Origin: Clostridia bacterium
Lineage (GTDB): Bacteria > Bacillota > Clostridia > Oscillospirales > Acutalibacteraceae
Direction: 5' to 3'
DNA length: 40,337 nucleotides
NCBI GenBank assembly: GCA_017382015.1
Contig: JAFOBC010000266.1
Span: 1-40,337 of the forward strand
The notes beneath the pieces were generated by a model that was not told the DNA's origin, made no database searches, and saw nothing but the letters and a program-made list of their open reading frames with translations. Within the stretch, counting starts at the first letter, position 1, and each line of letters opens with the position of its first letter. Shown piece by piece: positions 1 to 6,433 of the stretch. The translations under genes and the position numbers were made by a program.

Positions 1-53
1 CAGCAGCGCAGTAAAAAATCCGTTTATTTATGCTTTTTGAAGGAGGGGAAGAA

Positions 54-632
54 ATGGGAAGAAATAGAGAGCCGGTGGCGCTGATCCAGGCTAAGGGAAA
101 GTCGCACCATCTGACGAAGGAGGTTGTGGCGGAGAGGCTTAGTGCGGAAGTGCCGGTGGTGGCTGATAGAATTGCAGCGCCGGGGTTTTTATCGGCGAGG
201 CAGAAGAAGAGGTTTGACGAACTGGCTGAGGCGCTGGTTGAAATGAAGATCTTAAGTGATGCTGACTGTGATGTTCTGGGTAGGTACATTGTCTGTCAGG
301 ACGACTGGGAGAAGTACGGGCGGATCGTCAGGAAGCTGACGGCGGCGGTTGAAAAGCTGATCAGGGAGAGCGTTGAGATGGAGGCGGCGGATTCGGGAAC
401 GGATGATAGGATCTGCAAGCTCAGTAATACGCTTGAGCGGTATGAGAAGCTCCGGGGGGATGCTTTCAAGAAGTGTCAGGAATGCGCGGGGGTGCTGGGA
501 ATGACGGTGACTGCGCGAGGTAAAATTACTCTGCCGCCTGGTGCCGGTAAGAGTGAGCCGGGGAGCGGCGGAAAAAAGAATAAGTTTTCAAAGTTTTATG
601 ATAACAAGAACGAGGGAGGTCAGGCTGTGTGA
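54..632 (+). CDS. terS: Terminase small subunit, P27 family
   Basis: Recognises phage DNA and loads it onto the large terminase for packaging. The 192-residue product opens with GRNREP and a short basic stretch, as P27-family proteins do. A helical domain (about residues 45-110) follows, and then the conserved ending with LGMTVTARGKITLP, the usual glt-x-SR-kl element. The ATG at 54 is chosen because AAGGAGGGG lies 5 nt upstream; an in-frame ATG at 30 has no ribosome binding site. HNH endonuclease genes usually precede terS, and one starts at the far right end of this window. The large subunit is 6.7 kb away, which is unusual because the two are normally adjacent. The lysine-rich C-terminal tail is typical. 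Confidence 0.9.
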   Translation: MGRNREPVALIQAKGKSHHLTKEVVAERLSAEVPVVADRIAAPGFLSARQKKRFDELAEALVEMKILSDADCDVLGRYIVCQDDWEKYGRIVRKLTAAVEKLIRESVEMEAADSGTDDRICKLSNTLERYEKLRGDAFKKCQECAGVLGMTVTARGKITLPPGAGKSEPGSGGKKNKFSKFYDNKNEGGQAV

Positions 633-841
633 AGCTGGAGAAATGCAGGCGCTGCGGCGGTGAGATGAAGCAGTACACTCACGAGGGACGGAATATCATC
701 GGGGTTCCCGGATATATATCGTGCTGCTATTGCATGAGGTGCGGAAATCAGGTGGAGGCTTTTGATCCGGACCCTATCAAGGCTGAGAAAAAGGCGGCGG
801 GGTATTGTAACCGTGGAATCTATGATCTGAAAAAGTCCTGA
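629..841 (+). CDS. Small zinc-ribbon protein, function unknown
   Basis: A 70-residue protein with two CxxC knuckles (C6-x2-C9 and C35-x2-C38), so probably one structural zinc site. It starts at a GTG that overlaps the terS stop by 4 nt (GTGA), indicating translational coupling. The spacing of the knuckles resembles the many short zinc-ribbon proteins of Firmicutes phages, whose roles are unknown. The gene belongs by strand, overlap and base composition with terS rather than with the AT-richer island that follows. No enzymatic motif is visible. Confidence 0.75.
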   Translation: MKLEKCRRCGGEMKQYTHEGRNIIGVPGYISCCYCMRCGNQVEAFDPDPIKAEKKAAGYCNRGIYDLKKS

Positions 842-866
842 GTGAGAGGACTATAGGTGAGTAAAA

Positions 867-911
867 ATGAAACGATTAAAAGTATTAATTTCTTGTAGCG
901 AGGTAATAAAT
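867..911 (+). pseudogene. Vestigial gene start (about 13 codons)
   Basis: An ATG at 867 preceded by AGGTGAG opens a frame whose first residues read MKRLKVLISC. This resembles the beginning of a widespread phage protein family that starts with KVLISCEYSG. The resemblance stops after about 13 codons, exactly where the next gene begins. The frame then runs on to 1031 entirely inside the Lar-like gene in another register. I read this as the preserved start of a gene whose body has been deleted. The match is short, so chance cannot be excluded. Confidence 0.35.
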
Positions 912-912
912 A

Positions 913-1140
913 ATGAGCGAGATTTTAAAGCCATGCCCGTTCTGCGGAGGGAATGTTTACAACGATTTCAAGACAGTAGATGGCAAGACACAGTCCCTTA
1001 TTGGGGTGTATGTTATATGCCAAAGCTGTGATATGGTTATGAGGAGTGAATGGCTTCCATCGGAAAATTCGTTTTCAGAAATCATCGAAATTAACAACAA
1101 ACTTATCGAAAGATGGAACAGGAGGGCTAAAAGTGAATAA
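913..1140 (+). CDS. Lar-like restriction-alleviation protein
   Basis: A 75-residue protein with the family hallmarks: KPCPFCGG near the N-terminus (C8, C11), a second knuckle CQSC (C36, C39) and a WNRRA ending (68-72). Lar-family proteins reduce restriction of phage DNA by type I systems, in E. coli Rac by stimulating host modification. Most phage members, including this one, are assigned by sequence only. The gene sits directly before a Dam-type methyltransferase, giving a small protection cassette against host restriction. The start ATG is preceded by GAGG about 10 nt upstream. Local DNA is clearly more AT-rich than terS, suggesting the cassette was acquired separately. Confidence 0.75.
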   Translation: MSEILKPCPFCGGNVYNDFKTVDGKTQSLIGVYVICQSCDMVMRSEWLPSENSFSEIIEINNKLIERWNRRAKSE

Positions 1141-1555
1141 AGACTTAATGTTTTCAAGTAAAACAGACCTATGGGAAACACCGCAAGACTTGTTTGATCA
1201 CCTTGATTTTATCCATCATTTTACGCTTGACGTTTGTGCAACTCCTGATAATGCTAAGTGCAACAATTACTATACACCCGAAATTGATGGTCTTTCTCAA
1301 AAATGGGAGGGCACTTGTTGGTGTAATCCCCCTTATGGCAGGAATATCGGCAGGTGGGTTGAAAAAGCATATAACTCTAATTGCAAAGTGGTTATGCTTC
1401 TTCCGGCGAGAACAGACACAAAATGGTTTCACGATTTTTGCTTGATGGGCAAAATAGAATTTTTGAGAGGGCGGCTAAAATTCGGAAACAGTAAAAACTC
1501 AGCGCCGTTCCCGAGTATGATTGTGATTTTTGACAGGAGGGCTGATAATGCGTGA
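1133..1555 (+). CDS. DNA N6-adenine methyltransferase, Dam (DNA_N6_Dam) type
   Basis: Transfers a methyl group from S-adenosylmethionine to adenine N6 in DNA, probably to protect phage DNA. At 140 residues it matches the compact phage family: WETP (14-17), the LDVCATPDNAKC block (32-43), and the catalytic NPPYG (65-69), which is motif IV in its D/N-PPY form. FPSMIVIF lies near the C-terminus. I choose GTG 1133, preceded by GGAGGG and overlapping the previous stop by 8 nt. ATG 1148 is possible. Upstream in-frame codons have no binding site. The target sequence cannot be read from the protein. Confidence 0.85.
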   Translation: MNKDLMFSSKTDLWETPQDLFDHLDFIHHFTLDVCATPDNAKCNNYYTPEIDGLSQKWEGTCWCNPPYGRNIGRWVEKAYNSNCKVVMLLPARTDTKWFHDFCLMGKIEFLRGRLKFGNSKNSAPFPSMIVIFDRRADNA

Positions 1556-2024
1556 GATACTTTTCAGAGGGAAACGCAAAGACAATGGAGAGTGGGTGTA
1601 TGGCTTTTACATCGAAAACGAACTATTTGACGGTAGACTCGAACCATCAATTATACCAGTTGATGAAAAAGGAGCGGCACTCTTTGATGATGATGGATAT
1701 GACATTGAGATAAAGGTTAACCCCGAAACCGTCGGGCAGGACACGGGCGTAACAGACGGAAAAGAAACAGGGATTTTTGAGGGAGATATCGTTAAAATTC
1801 ATTTAAGCGGAAAGCCTGCAATTGGTGTTGTTGAGTTTGGCATTACAGGAATTGCAGCATATATTGTTAAAAACATAGATAAAGTAAGTTCAAATTATGT
1901 GCTTGAATTTGATAAACCGAATCTTTATGAAGTTATTGGAAATGTTTTTGACAATCCTGAATTGATGGAGGGTAAAAAATGGATAACGATACAATCAGCA
2001 GGCAGGCGGCAATTGATTTCATAA
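1548..2024 (+). CDS. YopX family protein
   Basis: The product begins MREILFRGKRKDNGEWVYGF and contains the GQDTGVTD and FEGDIVK motifs that define the YopX family of phage proteins. Their function is unknown; the structure is a small beta-rich domain found singly or as oligomers. ATG 1548 has AGGAGGG 7 nt upstream. The last 15 or so codons run 46 nt into the next gene, beyond the point where family members usually end (near DNPELM), so an ancestral stop was probably lost when the downstream gene was joined. Confidence 0.8.
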   Translation: MREILFRGKRKDNGEWVYGFYIENELFDGRLEPSIIPVDEKGAALFDDDGYDIEIKVNPETVGQDTGVTDGKETGIFEGDIVKIHLSGKPAIGVVEFGITGIAAYIVKNIDKVSSNYVLEFDKPNLYEVIGNVFDNPELMEGKKWITIQSAGRRQLIS

Positions 2025-2290
2025 AAGAACATTCATACCCTGTTAGATATGATAATACCAGTATTGAACAGGGAATGACGGTTACCGGAATTGAACAGGC
2101 TTTGAACGAAATGCCAAACATACAGTCGAAGCAGAAAACAGGGCGGTGGATATATATGAAAGACTGCGAAGATTGGTTCTGCTCAAATTGCAAAGATATT
2201 TTTATGTTGCTTGAAGGTACACCGAAAGATAATGATTATAACTATTGCCCGAATTGCGGCGCAAAGATGGAGAGTGATAACGAGGTTTAA
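1979..2290 (+). CDS. Small zinc-ribbon protein with DLISRQ-type head (copy 1)
   Basis: A 103-residue protein in two parts. The N-terminal head (about 1-50) carries TISRQAAIDFIK, a motif very common in small Clostridia phage proteins of unknown role. The C-terminal part is a zinc ribbon (CSNC, then CPNCGAKM). The head is nearly repeated, at both protein and DNA level, in the gene at 2559, and more distantly in the gene at 4041. GGAGG lies 7-8 nt before the ATG. Function unknown; one guess is a binding module with swappable C-termini. Confidence 0.8.
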   Translation: MDNDTISRQAAIDFIKEHSYPVRYDNTSIEQGMTVTGIEQALNEMPNIQSKQKTGRWIYMKDCEDWFCSNCKDIFMLLEGTPKDNDYNYCPNCGAKMESDNEV

Positions 2291-2293
2291 AAA

Positions 2294-2545
2294 ATGCCGA
2301 AACTTCCGAAAACTCCTAAAGGCTGGCTTTGTTCAGACGTGATGTGGCATGTGCCGGATAAGAAGAAACCAGTTGCATACAGCACGTTTGCAGCGTCAAG
2401 CTTGATAGTTGCATTGTCAAGAGACGGATGCACAATAAAAGAATTGTTAGACAAGATTAATTATGATGTGGAGGCAAAAAAGGTTATAAAGCAGTACATT
2501 GACAAAGGATACGGTGATATTATAGCTAAGACGTTTTTTGGTTGA
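2294..2545 (+). CDS. Hypothetical protein
   Basis: An 83-residue protein beginning MPKLPKTPKGWLC. No domain is recognised. It lies 3 nt after the preceding stop, so it is cotranscribed. A modest site (CGAGG) precedes the ATG. It sits between the two near-identical DLISRQ-head genes, so it could have been carried along, or isolated, by that duplication. The sequence predicts a soluble, mixed alpha/beta protein without signal peptide or membrane segment. Confidence 0.65.
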   Translation: MPKLPKTPKGWLCSDVMWHVPDKKKPVAYSTFAASSLIVALSRDGCTIKELLDKINYDVEAKKVIKQYIDKGYGDIIAKTFFG

Positions 2546-2558
2546 AAGGATGATAAAA

Positions 2559-3065
2559 ATGAGTGATGATCTGATAAGCAGGCAGGCGGCAATTGATTTT
2601 ATAAAAGCTCATTCATATCCTGTTAGATATGATAGAACCAGCATTGAGCAAGGAATGACGCTTACTGGAATTGAACAGGCTTTAAATGAAGTACCAACCG
2701 TTCAGCCTGAGCAGAAGACGGGGCGGTGGGAACATGACGGTGGGCATTTTGCGAATAGATGGATTCCTGTTAGTGAGAGGTTGCCGGATACAAGTATGAA
2801 GTATGTGATTTTTACACTTTATACTCCTGCTTGGCACGATGTTACAGACGAATTATCCGAAGAGGGGCGAGATTTTCCCGAAGAAACAAAAGTGGTATGT
2901 GGGAGCGTTGATGTTTACTCTGACTGTAAAAGATTTTGGTGTTGGGAAGAGGAATATGTCGAAGCTACAATAAAAAATGAGCATATCAAAGAACACACAG
3001 GGGAAGAAACATTTATAACAGCTTGGATGCCTATGCCGGAACCGTACACGAAGGAAAATGAATAA
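2559..3065 (+). CDS. DLISRQ-head protein fused to a DUF551-like domain (copy 2)
   Basis: 168 residues. Residues 1-50 are a close duplicate of the head of the gene at 1979 (the first 160 nt differ at only scattered positions). Here it is followed not by a zinc ribbon but by a DUF551-like domain that begins WIPVSERLP (68-76) and ends TAWMPMPEPY (154-163). DUF551 is a phage and prophage family of unknown function. ATG 2559 is preceded by GAAAGGATGAT. An in-frame upstream codon at 2538 lies inside the previous gene and lacks a site. The swap of C-terminal domain behind a conserved head is the notable feature. Confidence 0.8.
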   Translation: MSDDLISRQAAIDFIKAHSYPVRYDRTSIEQGMTLTGIEQALNEVPTVQPEQKTGRWEHDGGHFANRWIPVSERLPDTSMKYVIFTLYTPAWHDVTDELSEEGRDFPEETKVVCGSVDVYSDCKRFWCWEEEYVEATIKNEHIKEHTGEETFITAWMPMPEPYTKENE

Positions 3066-3394
3066 TGAGCGAAACAAAAGCAGAATGGCTTGAACAGTAC
3101 GACTGGAGAAGCGATAAAATATATTCAAGACCTTGCTGTCCTGACTGCGAGGAGCCGATAATATATTCCGAAGGTCAGTATGTGTGTATGCTTTGTGAAG
3201 AGCCGGTTCAAGTTGATGATAAAATGAAAGAATACATCAGCAAAGTGTCCGAGTTCAAGATAGGTTGGCAAAATTGTTTTATATGCGGAAAGAAAAAATG
3301 CGTTGAAACATACTACCACAGAAATCCCGTGACTATGGAATGGCAGACAGAACACGGGAAGTGCACTGAATGCGGATGCAGATTTATTGTGTGA
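3065..3394 (+). CDS. Hypothetical protein with two zinc knuckle pairs
   Basis: A 109-residue protein with CPDC and CMLC in the first half and CFICGKK and CTECGC in the second, consistent with two zinc-binding units. Its ATG overlaps the preceding stop by one base (TAATG), so translation is coupled. No catalytic motif is visible and I do not recognise the family. Cysteine-rich small proteins of this type are the dominant theme of this island. Confidence 0.7.
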   Translation: MSETKAEWLEQYDWRSDKIYSRPCCPDCEEPIIYSEGQYVCMLCEEPVQVDDKMKEYISKVSEFKIGWQNCFICGKKKCVETYYHRNPVTMEWQTEHGKCTECGCRFIV

Positions 3395-3439
3395 GTGAGA
3401 GATTGTTTTACAGTAAATTAATTACGATGGAGGGTTAAA

Positions 3440-3736
3440 ATGAATAAGCAAAATAAGCAGGAAGCAAAAGCGGATGCAGGCAAGCCGAAGCTGTCGATGG
3501 TGCCAAGGAGGATCCTTTACGATATTGCAAGGGTCAGGGAGTACGGCACGGAAAAGTACGGCGATCCGGACAACTGGAAGCAGGTCGAAAAGCAGAGATA
3601 CATAGATGCAGCCTTCAGGCATTTTCTGTCTTATCTTGACGACCCGCAGGGACTTGACGAAGAAAGCGGGCTTCCTCACTTGTCACACTTGGCTTGCAAT
3701 ATAGCGTTTCTTTGTGAGTTAGAACAGGAGGGTTGA
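3440..3736 (+). CDS. dATP/dGTP diphosphohydrolase-like protein (DUF5664 family)
   Basis: 98 residues that match the phage family annotated as dATP/dGTP diphosphohydrolase N-terminal domain: GKPKLSMVPRRILYDIARVR, EYGTEKYGDPDNW, AAFRHFLSYLDDP and LPHLSHLACNIAFL. The all-helical fold with its acidic and histidine residues resembles MazG-type nucleotide pyrophosphatases. The expected role is hydrolysis of purine deoxynucleotides, biasing the pool during replication. This is family knowledge rather than something shown here. GGAGGG lies 8 nt before the ATG. It is full length for the short form of the family. Confidence 0.8.
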   Translation: MNKQNKQEAKADAGKPKLSMVPRRILYDIARVREYGTEKYGDPDNWKQVEKQRYIDAAFRHFLSYLDDPQGLDEESGLPHLSHLACNIAFLCELEQEG

Positions 3737-3751
3737 CGGAGGAGGAAGAAA

Positions 3752-4027
3752 ATGACACGTAAAGAAGTAATTGACACGCTAAAAATTGCAAAGGCAGAGG
3801 TTGAGTGGAATTATCCGTTAGATTATGCAATAGCGATAGATCAGGCGATAAAGTATATTAAAACGTATGAGTATATTATTGTGGAGCTTGAAAAGGCACA
3901 AACATACAAGCTTTTTGGCAATAATAAAGATTTATACCTTGACAGGCAACAGACGCTTGAGCTGATTAAAAACAAACTAAAGGAGATTGAGAACGATGTT
4001 AAAGTCGGCGATACTGTACAAAGCTGA
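3752..4027 (+). CDS. Hypothetical helical protein
   Basis: A 91-residue, predicted mostly helical protein (MTRKEVIDTLKIAKAEVEW...), rich in Lys, Glu and Ile. GGAGGAGG lies 8 nt upstream of the ATG, one of the best binding sites of the island. Proteins with a similar opening are frequent in Clostridia phages but have no known function. The codon usage is AT-rich like its neighbours. It slightly precedes the start region of the next zinc-ribbon gene. Confidence 0.7.
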   Translation: MTRKEVIDTLKIAKAEVEWNYPLDYAIAIDQAIKYIKTYEYIIVELEKAQTYKLFGNNKDLYLDRQQTLELIKNKLKEIENDVKVGDTVQS

Positions 4028-4040
4028 AACAGCGAAGAAA

Positions 4041-4385
4041 ATGAGTGATGATTTGATAAGCAGGCAGGAAACGATCGAAGCGCTGAAAAGGTTTGAAACG
4101 CAATGCTGGGAGGATGCTTGCTTTAAGCCATTGATGGCAGATGCACGAATTATTATCCAGAGCTTACCGCCCGCCCGGGTGGAAAAAAGAAAAGTGGCTC
4201 AGTGGATCATCTGTCCCGATGGGTATTATCCCTACTGCTCCGGGTGCAACGAGGAGCCTCAGGGGGGAGCTATGACGCGCTTCTGCCCTAACTGCGGGGC
4301 GAGAATGACAGGGAAAACGGCAGAAGGAGGAAAAGCAGATGGAAACGTACATGGAAACGTACATGGAAACGTACAAGGGAGTTGA
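4041..4385 (+). CDS. DLISRQ-head zinc-ribbon protein (copy 3)
   Basis: 114 residues starting MSDDLISRQETIEAL, a more distant relative of the heads at 1979 and 2559, followed by a zinc ribbon (CSGC, CPNCGARM). The start is uncertain: ATG 4041 matches the start of the paralogues but has a weak site. In-frame ATG 3996 has AAGGAG 10 nt upstream and would add 15 residues. The C-terminal tail (GNVHGNVHGNV) is translated from a 12-bp tandem repeat that also forms the start of the next gene in another frame, so this tail is probably not functionally constrained. Confidence 0.7.
   Translation: MSDDLISRQETIEALKRFETQCWEDACFKPLMADARIIIQSLPPARVEKRKVAQWIICPDGYYPYCSGCNEEPQGGAMTRFCPNCGARMTGKTAEGGKADGNVHGNVHGNVQGS
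4339..4374 (+). repeat. Three tandem copies of ATGGAAACGTAC over a gene start
   Basis: A perfect 12-bp unit occurs three times in a row. Each copy supplies an in-frame ATG for the downstream gene (METY-METY-METY) while coding GNVH repeats at the end of the upstream gene. AGAAGGAGG lies just before the first copy. Confidence 0.95.
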
Positions 4386-5031
4386 GTGCAGGAGAGTTGA
4401 CGCCGATCTGCTGAGTGTGGTGGAAACTCTGAGCATCCAGCCACTGACGTCGGCGGAGCTGAGGGTCATTCAGGCGAATATAGACGATGTTATCGACAGG
4501 TGTGTCCCCTTCGCTTCTGTGAGGGCTGTGATATACAGAATGCTGCTGCCCGGAAGATCTGATCATCCGACGGTATTGGATGCGGACGACGAGAGCACGG
4601 AGCTGGGAGCTTCAGATAAGCAGCTTGTGCAGTGGTATGCGGGTGCAGCAGGCTGCGCAGGATACAAGATGGATGAGTTCTGCCACAGAGCATATGAAGC
4701 AAGCAGAGAGTTGAGAAATGCCGGAGTACTTGCGCATGAATTCCGGTGGAGCGGCAAGGCTCAGCAGCCTGGCTCCTTCGCGGAAGAGGGAAACAGGAAA
4801 GAAGAGGCGGAAGAGTCGGAGGAAACATTCATTGACATAGGCTGCGGGGACTTTGTTGAGAAAGGTAAGTTTGACATGAGAACTATTTTACTGGATCAGA
4901 TTAAGTTTTTCCGGGAGCTGCAGAAAAAGGCGGCAGAGGATGATCCATCGGATGCGGCGGCGATCATCAAATATTCTGATCATATTATTTATCTGTTCGA
5001 TGATCTGATTGAGAGGATAGAGGATGAATAA
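4339..5031 (+). CDS. Hypothetical protein
   Basis: 230 residues, no recognised domain. It opens with three METY repeats from the 12-bp tandem array. The first ATG is best placed behind AGAAGGAGG, but the 2nd and 3rd are also possible starts. The body has a helical N-terminal half, an acidic linker (EEAEESEETFID, about 150-165) and a C-terminal helical part ending YLFDDLIERIEDE. The linker suggests two domains. Overall acidic. Base composition is again closer to the structural genes than to the AT-rich island before it. Confidence 0.7.
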   Translation: METYMETYMETYKGVECRRVDADLLSVVETLSIQPLTSAELRVIQANIDDVIDRCVPFASVRAVIYRMLLPGRSDHPTVLDADDESTELGASDKQLVQWYAGAAGCAGYKMDEFCHRAYEASRELRNAGVLAHEFRWSGKAQQPGSFAEEGNRKEEAEESEETFIDIGCGDFVEKGKFDMRTILLDQIKFFRELQKKAAEDDPSDAAAIIKYSDHIIYLFDDLIERIEDE

Positions 5032-5101
5032 ATTATTGCAGGGTGACTGTCTGGAGCTGATCGGGAGGATGAAAATATATTGTTCCGTTCGAGGCGATTG
5101 A
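5024..5101 (+). pseudogene. Vestigial N-terminus of a DNA methyltransferase
   Basis: An ATG overlapping the end of the previous gene opens 25 codons that begin MNKLLQGDCLELIGRM. This closely matches the start of many phage N6/N4 DNA methyltransferases (typically LLQGDCLELM followed by IPDxSVD). The match ends after about 16 residues and a stop follows at 5099-5101. No downstream DPPY motif exists. A large internal deletion that kept only the start is the simplest reading. Confidence 0.6.
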
Positions 5102-5129
5102 CAAGGTTAAGAATCAGGAGGGGCTGACG

Positions 5130-5336
5130 ATGAATAAGGCACAGGCTTGTACTATTGTTATGAATATTTTTGATGATCGGTATTCGGAGGAGGATAAGCT
5201 TGAGGCGTGCAGGGTTGTGTGCTCGATGAATACGAATAGTATCCTTCGCAAGGGGGATTATTTTAGTGCGTTGAAATGGGTTGTTGAAAGAGGTTCTTTC
5301 AGGCGAGGATTCTCGGGGAAGGAGACCTTCGTGTGA
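5130..5336 (+). CDS. Small hypothetical protein
   Basis: 68 residues beginning MNKAQACTIVMNIFDDRYSE, predicted helical. CAGGAGGGG lies 6 nt before the ATG. The coding frame upstream of this ATG is open across the methyltransferase scar, so the gene lies right at a deletion junction. The last dozen residues (SFRRGFSGKETFV) are basic and unlike the rest. They end at a palindromic repeat element, so the C-terminus may have been altered by that insertion. No function can be assigned. Confidence 0.6.
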   Translation: MNKAQACTIVMNIFDDRYSEEDKLEACRVVCSMNTNSILRKGDYFSALKWVVERGSFRRGFSGKETFV

Positions 5337-5428
5337 ACTCCCTCCGCCACGGCTGCGGCGTGACACCTCCCTCTGAGAGGGAGGCGCTTCTGGCTCCCTC
5401 TGAGGGAGCTGTCGGCGAAGCTGACTGA
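5337..5428 (+). repeat. Palindromic intergenic repeat pair (element A)
   Basis: Two short palindromic elements lie in opposite orientation. One has a perfect 19-nt hairpin core (CCTCCCTCTGAGAGGGAGG, 5366-5384). The other contains a second arm GCTCCCTCTGAGGGAGC followed by a GTC...GAC hairpin. Elements of the same design occur at 10661, 15971 and 23149, always between genes. They could form mRNA hairpins. Confidence 0.75.
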
Positions 5429-5522
5429 GGGTTTATCCGTGAAAAACGCGGGTTTATCCGGGAAAAACGCGGGTTTATCCGGGAAAAACGCGGGTTTATC
5501 CGTGAAAAACGCGGGTTTATCG
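5429..5522 (+). repeat. 21-bp tandem repeat, about 4.5 copies
   Basis: The unit GGGTTTATCCGKGAAAAACG-C (21 bp, K = G or T) starts at 5429, 5450, 5471 and 5492, with a partial copy at 5513. The copies differ only at one T/G position. The period is two helical turns, so any bound protein would line up on one DNA face, as in replication or partition iterons. The array is noncoding: it lies between 5336 and 5561 and has no binding site or start of its own on either strand. Confidence 0.95.
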
Positions 5523-5560
5523 GAAAGATGTTATCAGGATTCTGAATGAGGGGGGATAAA

Positions 5561-5872
5561 ATGGAAATGGTAAGCGTGACAGAGGCGAGGACTATCCTCA
5601 TCAATCTGATGTATCCGGAGAGGGCAGCGCTGCCGGAACGGCAGAAAATAGCCTTGATGCTCGGCGCTGAGGCTCTGGGCAGGGCTCAGCCAAGGGAGCT
5701 ATTGACAAGCGGCGGCGGGGCTGCAAGCTGCCCCTGCTGTCTGCTTGAGGTCGGAAAGAGCGCGAAAAAATATGCGGTGAGCTACTGCCAGAGATGCGGG
5801 CAGGCGCTGAAAATGGACAATCCGTATATGACGCAGCTCTCAGGAGGAAAAAAAGAAAATGAAGGGATTTAA
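5561..5872 (+). CDS. Zinc-ribbon hypothetical protein
   Basis: 103 residues with CPCC and CQRCGQAL knuckles in the second half (zinc ribbon) and a helical, alanine-rich first half. GAGGGGGG lies 6-7 nt before ATG 5561; an ATG at 5546 is in frame but sits before that site. The gene overlaps the following HTH gene by 14 nt, so the two are coupled. It belongs to the same broad class of small cysteine proteins as those at 629 and 3065. Role unknown. Confidence 0.7.
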   Translation: MEMVSVTEARTILINLMYPERAALPERQKIALMLGAEALGRAQPRELLTSGGGAASCPCCLLEVGKSAKKYAVSYCQRCGQALKMDNPYMTQLSGGKKENEGI

Positions 5873-6308
5873 CAGCATATTCCAGCAGCGACTCAATGAG
5901 CTGTTAGAGCTTGAGAAATATACAGACGCTGCGAAAAAAACCGGAGTAAATATCAATGCACTTAAAGATTACATTTACGGGAAAACCATACCGAAGGCTG
6001 AAAACCTGGGAAGGATCGCCGCCGGCTATGGAGTTAGCGCTGATTGGCTTGCAGGCCGGATCGATGATCGGCGGGAGGCAGTCAGACGGCTGCCGGATGC
6101 CGGTTGCCGGGCAATTTTTACCGAGAGGCTCAACTCCCTTATCGGGAAGCGAAGCGACAGGGAAATAGCCGCAGACAGCGGCTTCTCTGAGTACGCCATC
6201 TGGGAATACCGCAAGGGGAAGATAGGGCCGAAGCTTTATGCCCTTATAGATATGGCGGACTTTTTTGATGTAAGCATTGATTATCTGATAGGACTGGAGG
6301 CAGGGTAA
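5859..6308 (+). CDS. Tandem two-domain XRE-type HTH regulator
   Basis: 149 residues made of two consecutive Cro/C1-type helix-turn-helix domains. Domain 1 spans about residues 6-66 (IFQQRLNELLELEKYTDAAK ... VSADWLAGR). Domain 2 spans about 86-146 (IFTERLNSLIGKRSDREIAA ... VSIDYLIGL). Each has the conserved ending V-S-x-D-x-L-x-G. Fused double XRE domains in one chain are uncommon and would let a monomer read two half-sites. The gene overlaps the zinc-ribbon gene and precedes the terminase, so control of late genes or of the accessory island is possible. The partner DNA site is not known. Confidence 0.8.
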   Translation: MKGFNSIFQQRLNELLELEKYTDAAKKTGVNINALKDYIYGKTIPKAENLGRIAAGYGVSADWLAGRIDDRREAVRRLPDAGCRAIFTERLNSLIGKRSDREIAADSGFSEYAIWEYRKGKIGPKLYALIDMADFFDVSIDYLIGLEAG

Positions 6309-6309
6309 A

Positions 6310-6378
6310 ATGGCTGAGGCTCTGGGATATATCGTTATTTTTATGGTCGGGGCGATCTGCGGCGGCTGCGGCGGCTGA
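6310..6378 (+). CDS. Tiny membrane protein (22 aa)
   Basis: MAEALGYIVIFMVGAICGGC plus two glycines: one hydrophobic segment with almost no tail. CTGGAGG, contributed by the end of the preceding gene, lies 8-9 nt upstream, which supports translation. A similar single-span micro-ORF occurs at 31670. Such tiny phage membrane proteins (some called DUF3789) have no established role. Confidence 0.5.
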   Translation: MAEALGYIVIFMVGAICGGCGG

Positions 6379-6433
6379 GGTCGGACGCCGAAGGGAAGAA
6401 AGAGAATTAAATACTATTGAGGAGGATAATAAT

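Noticed and set aside
5429-5522. CRISPR array
   Set aside because: Copies abut directly without spacers, the unit is too short, and no cas gene is present.
5299-5604. Reverse-strand frame coding an INPRFSR repeat protein
   Set aside because: It arises only because the 21-bp repeat length is a multiple of three; no binding site and composition unlike other genes.
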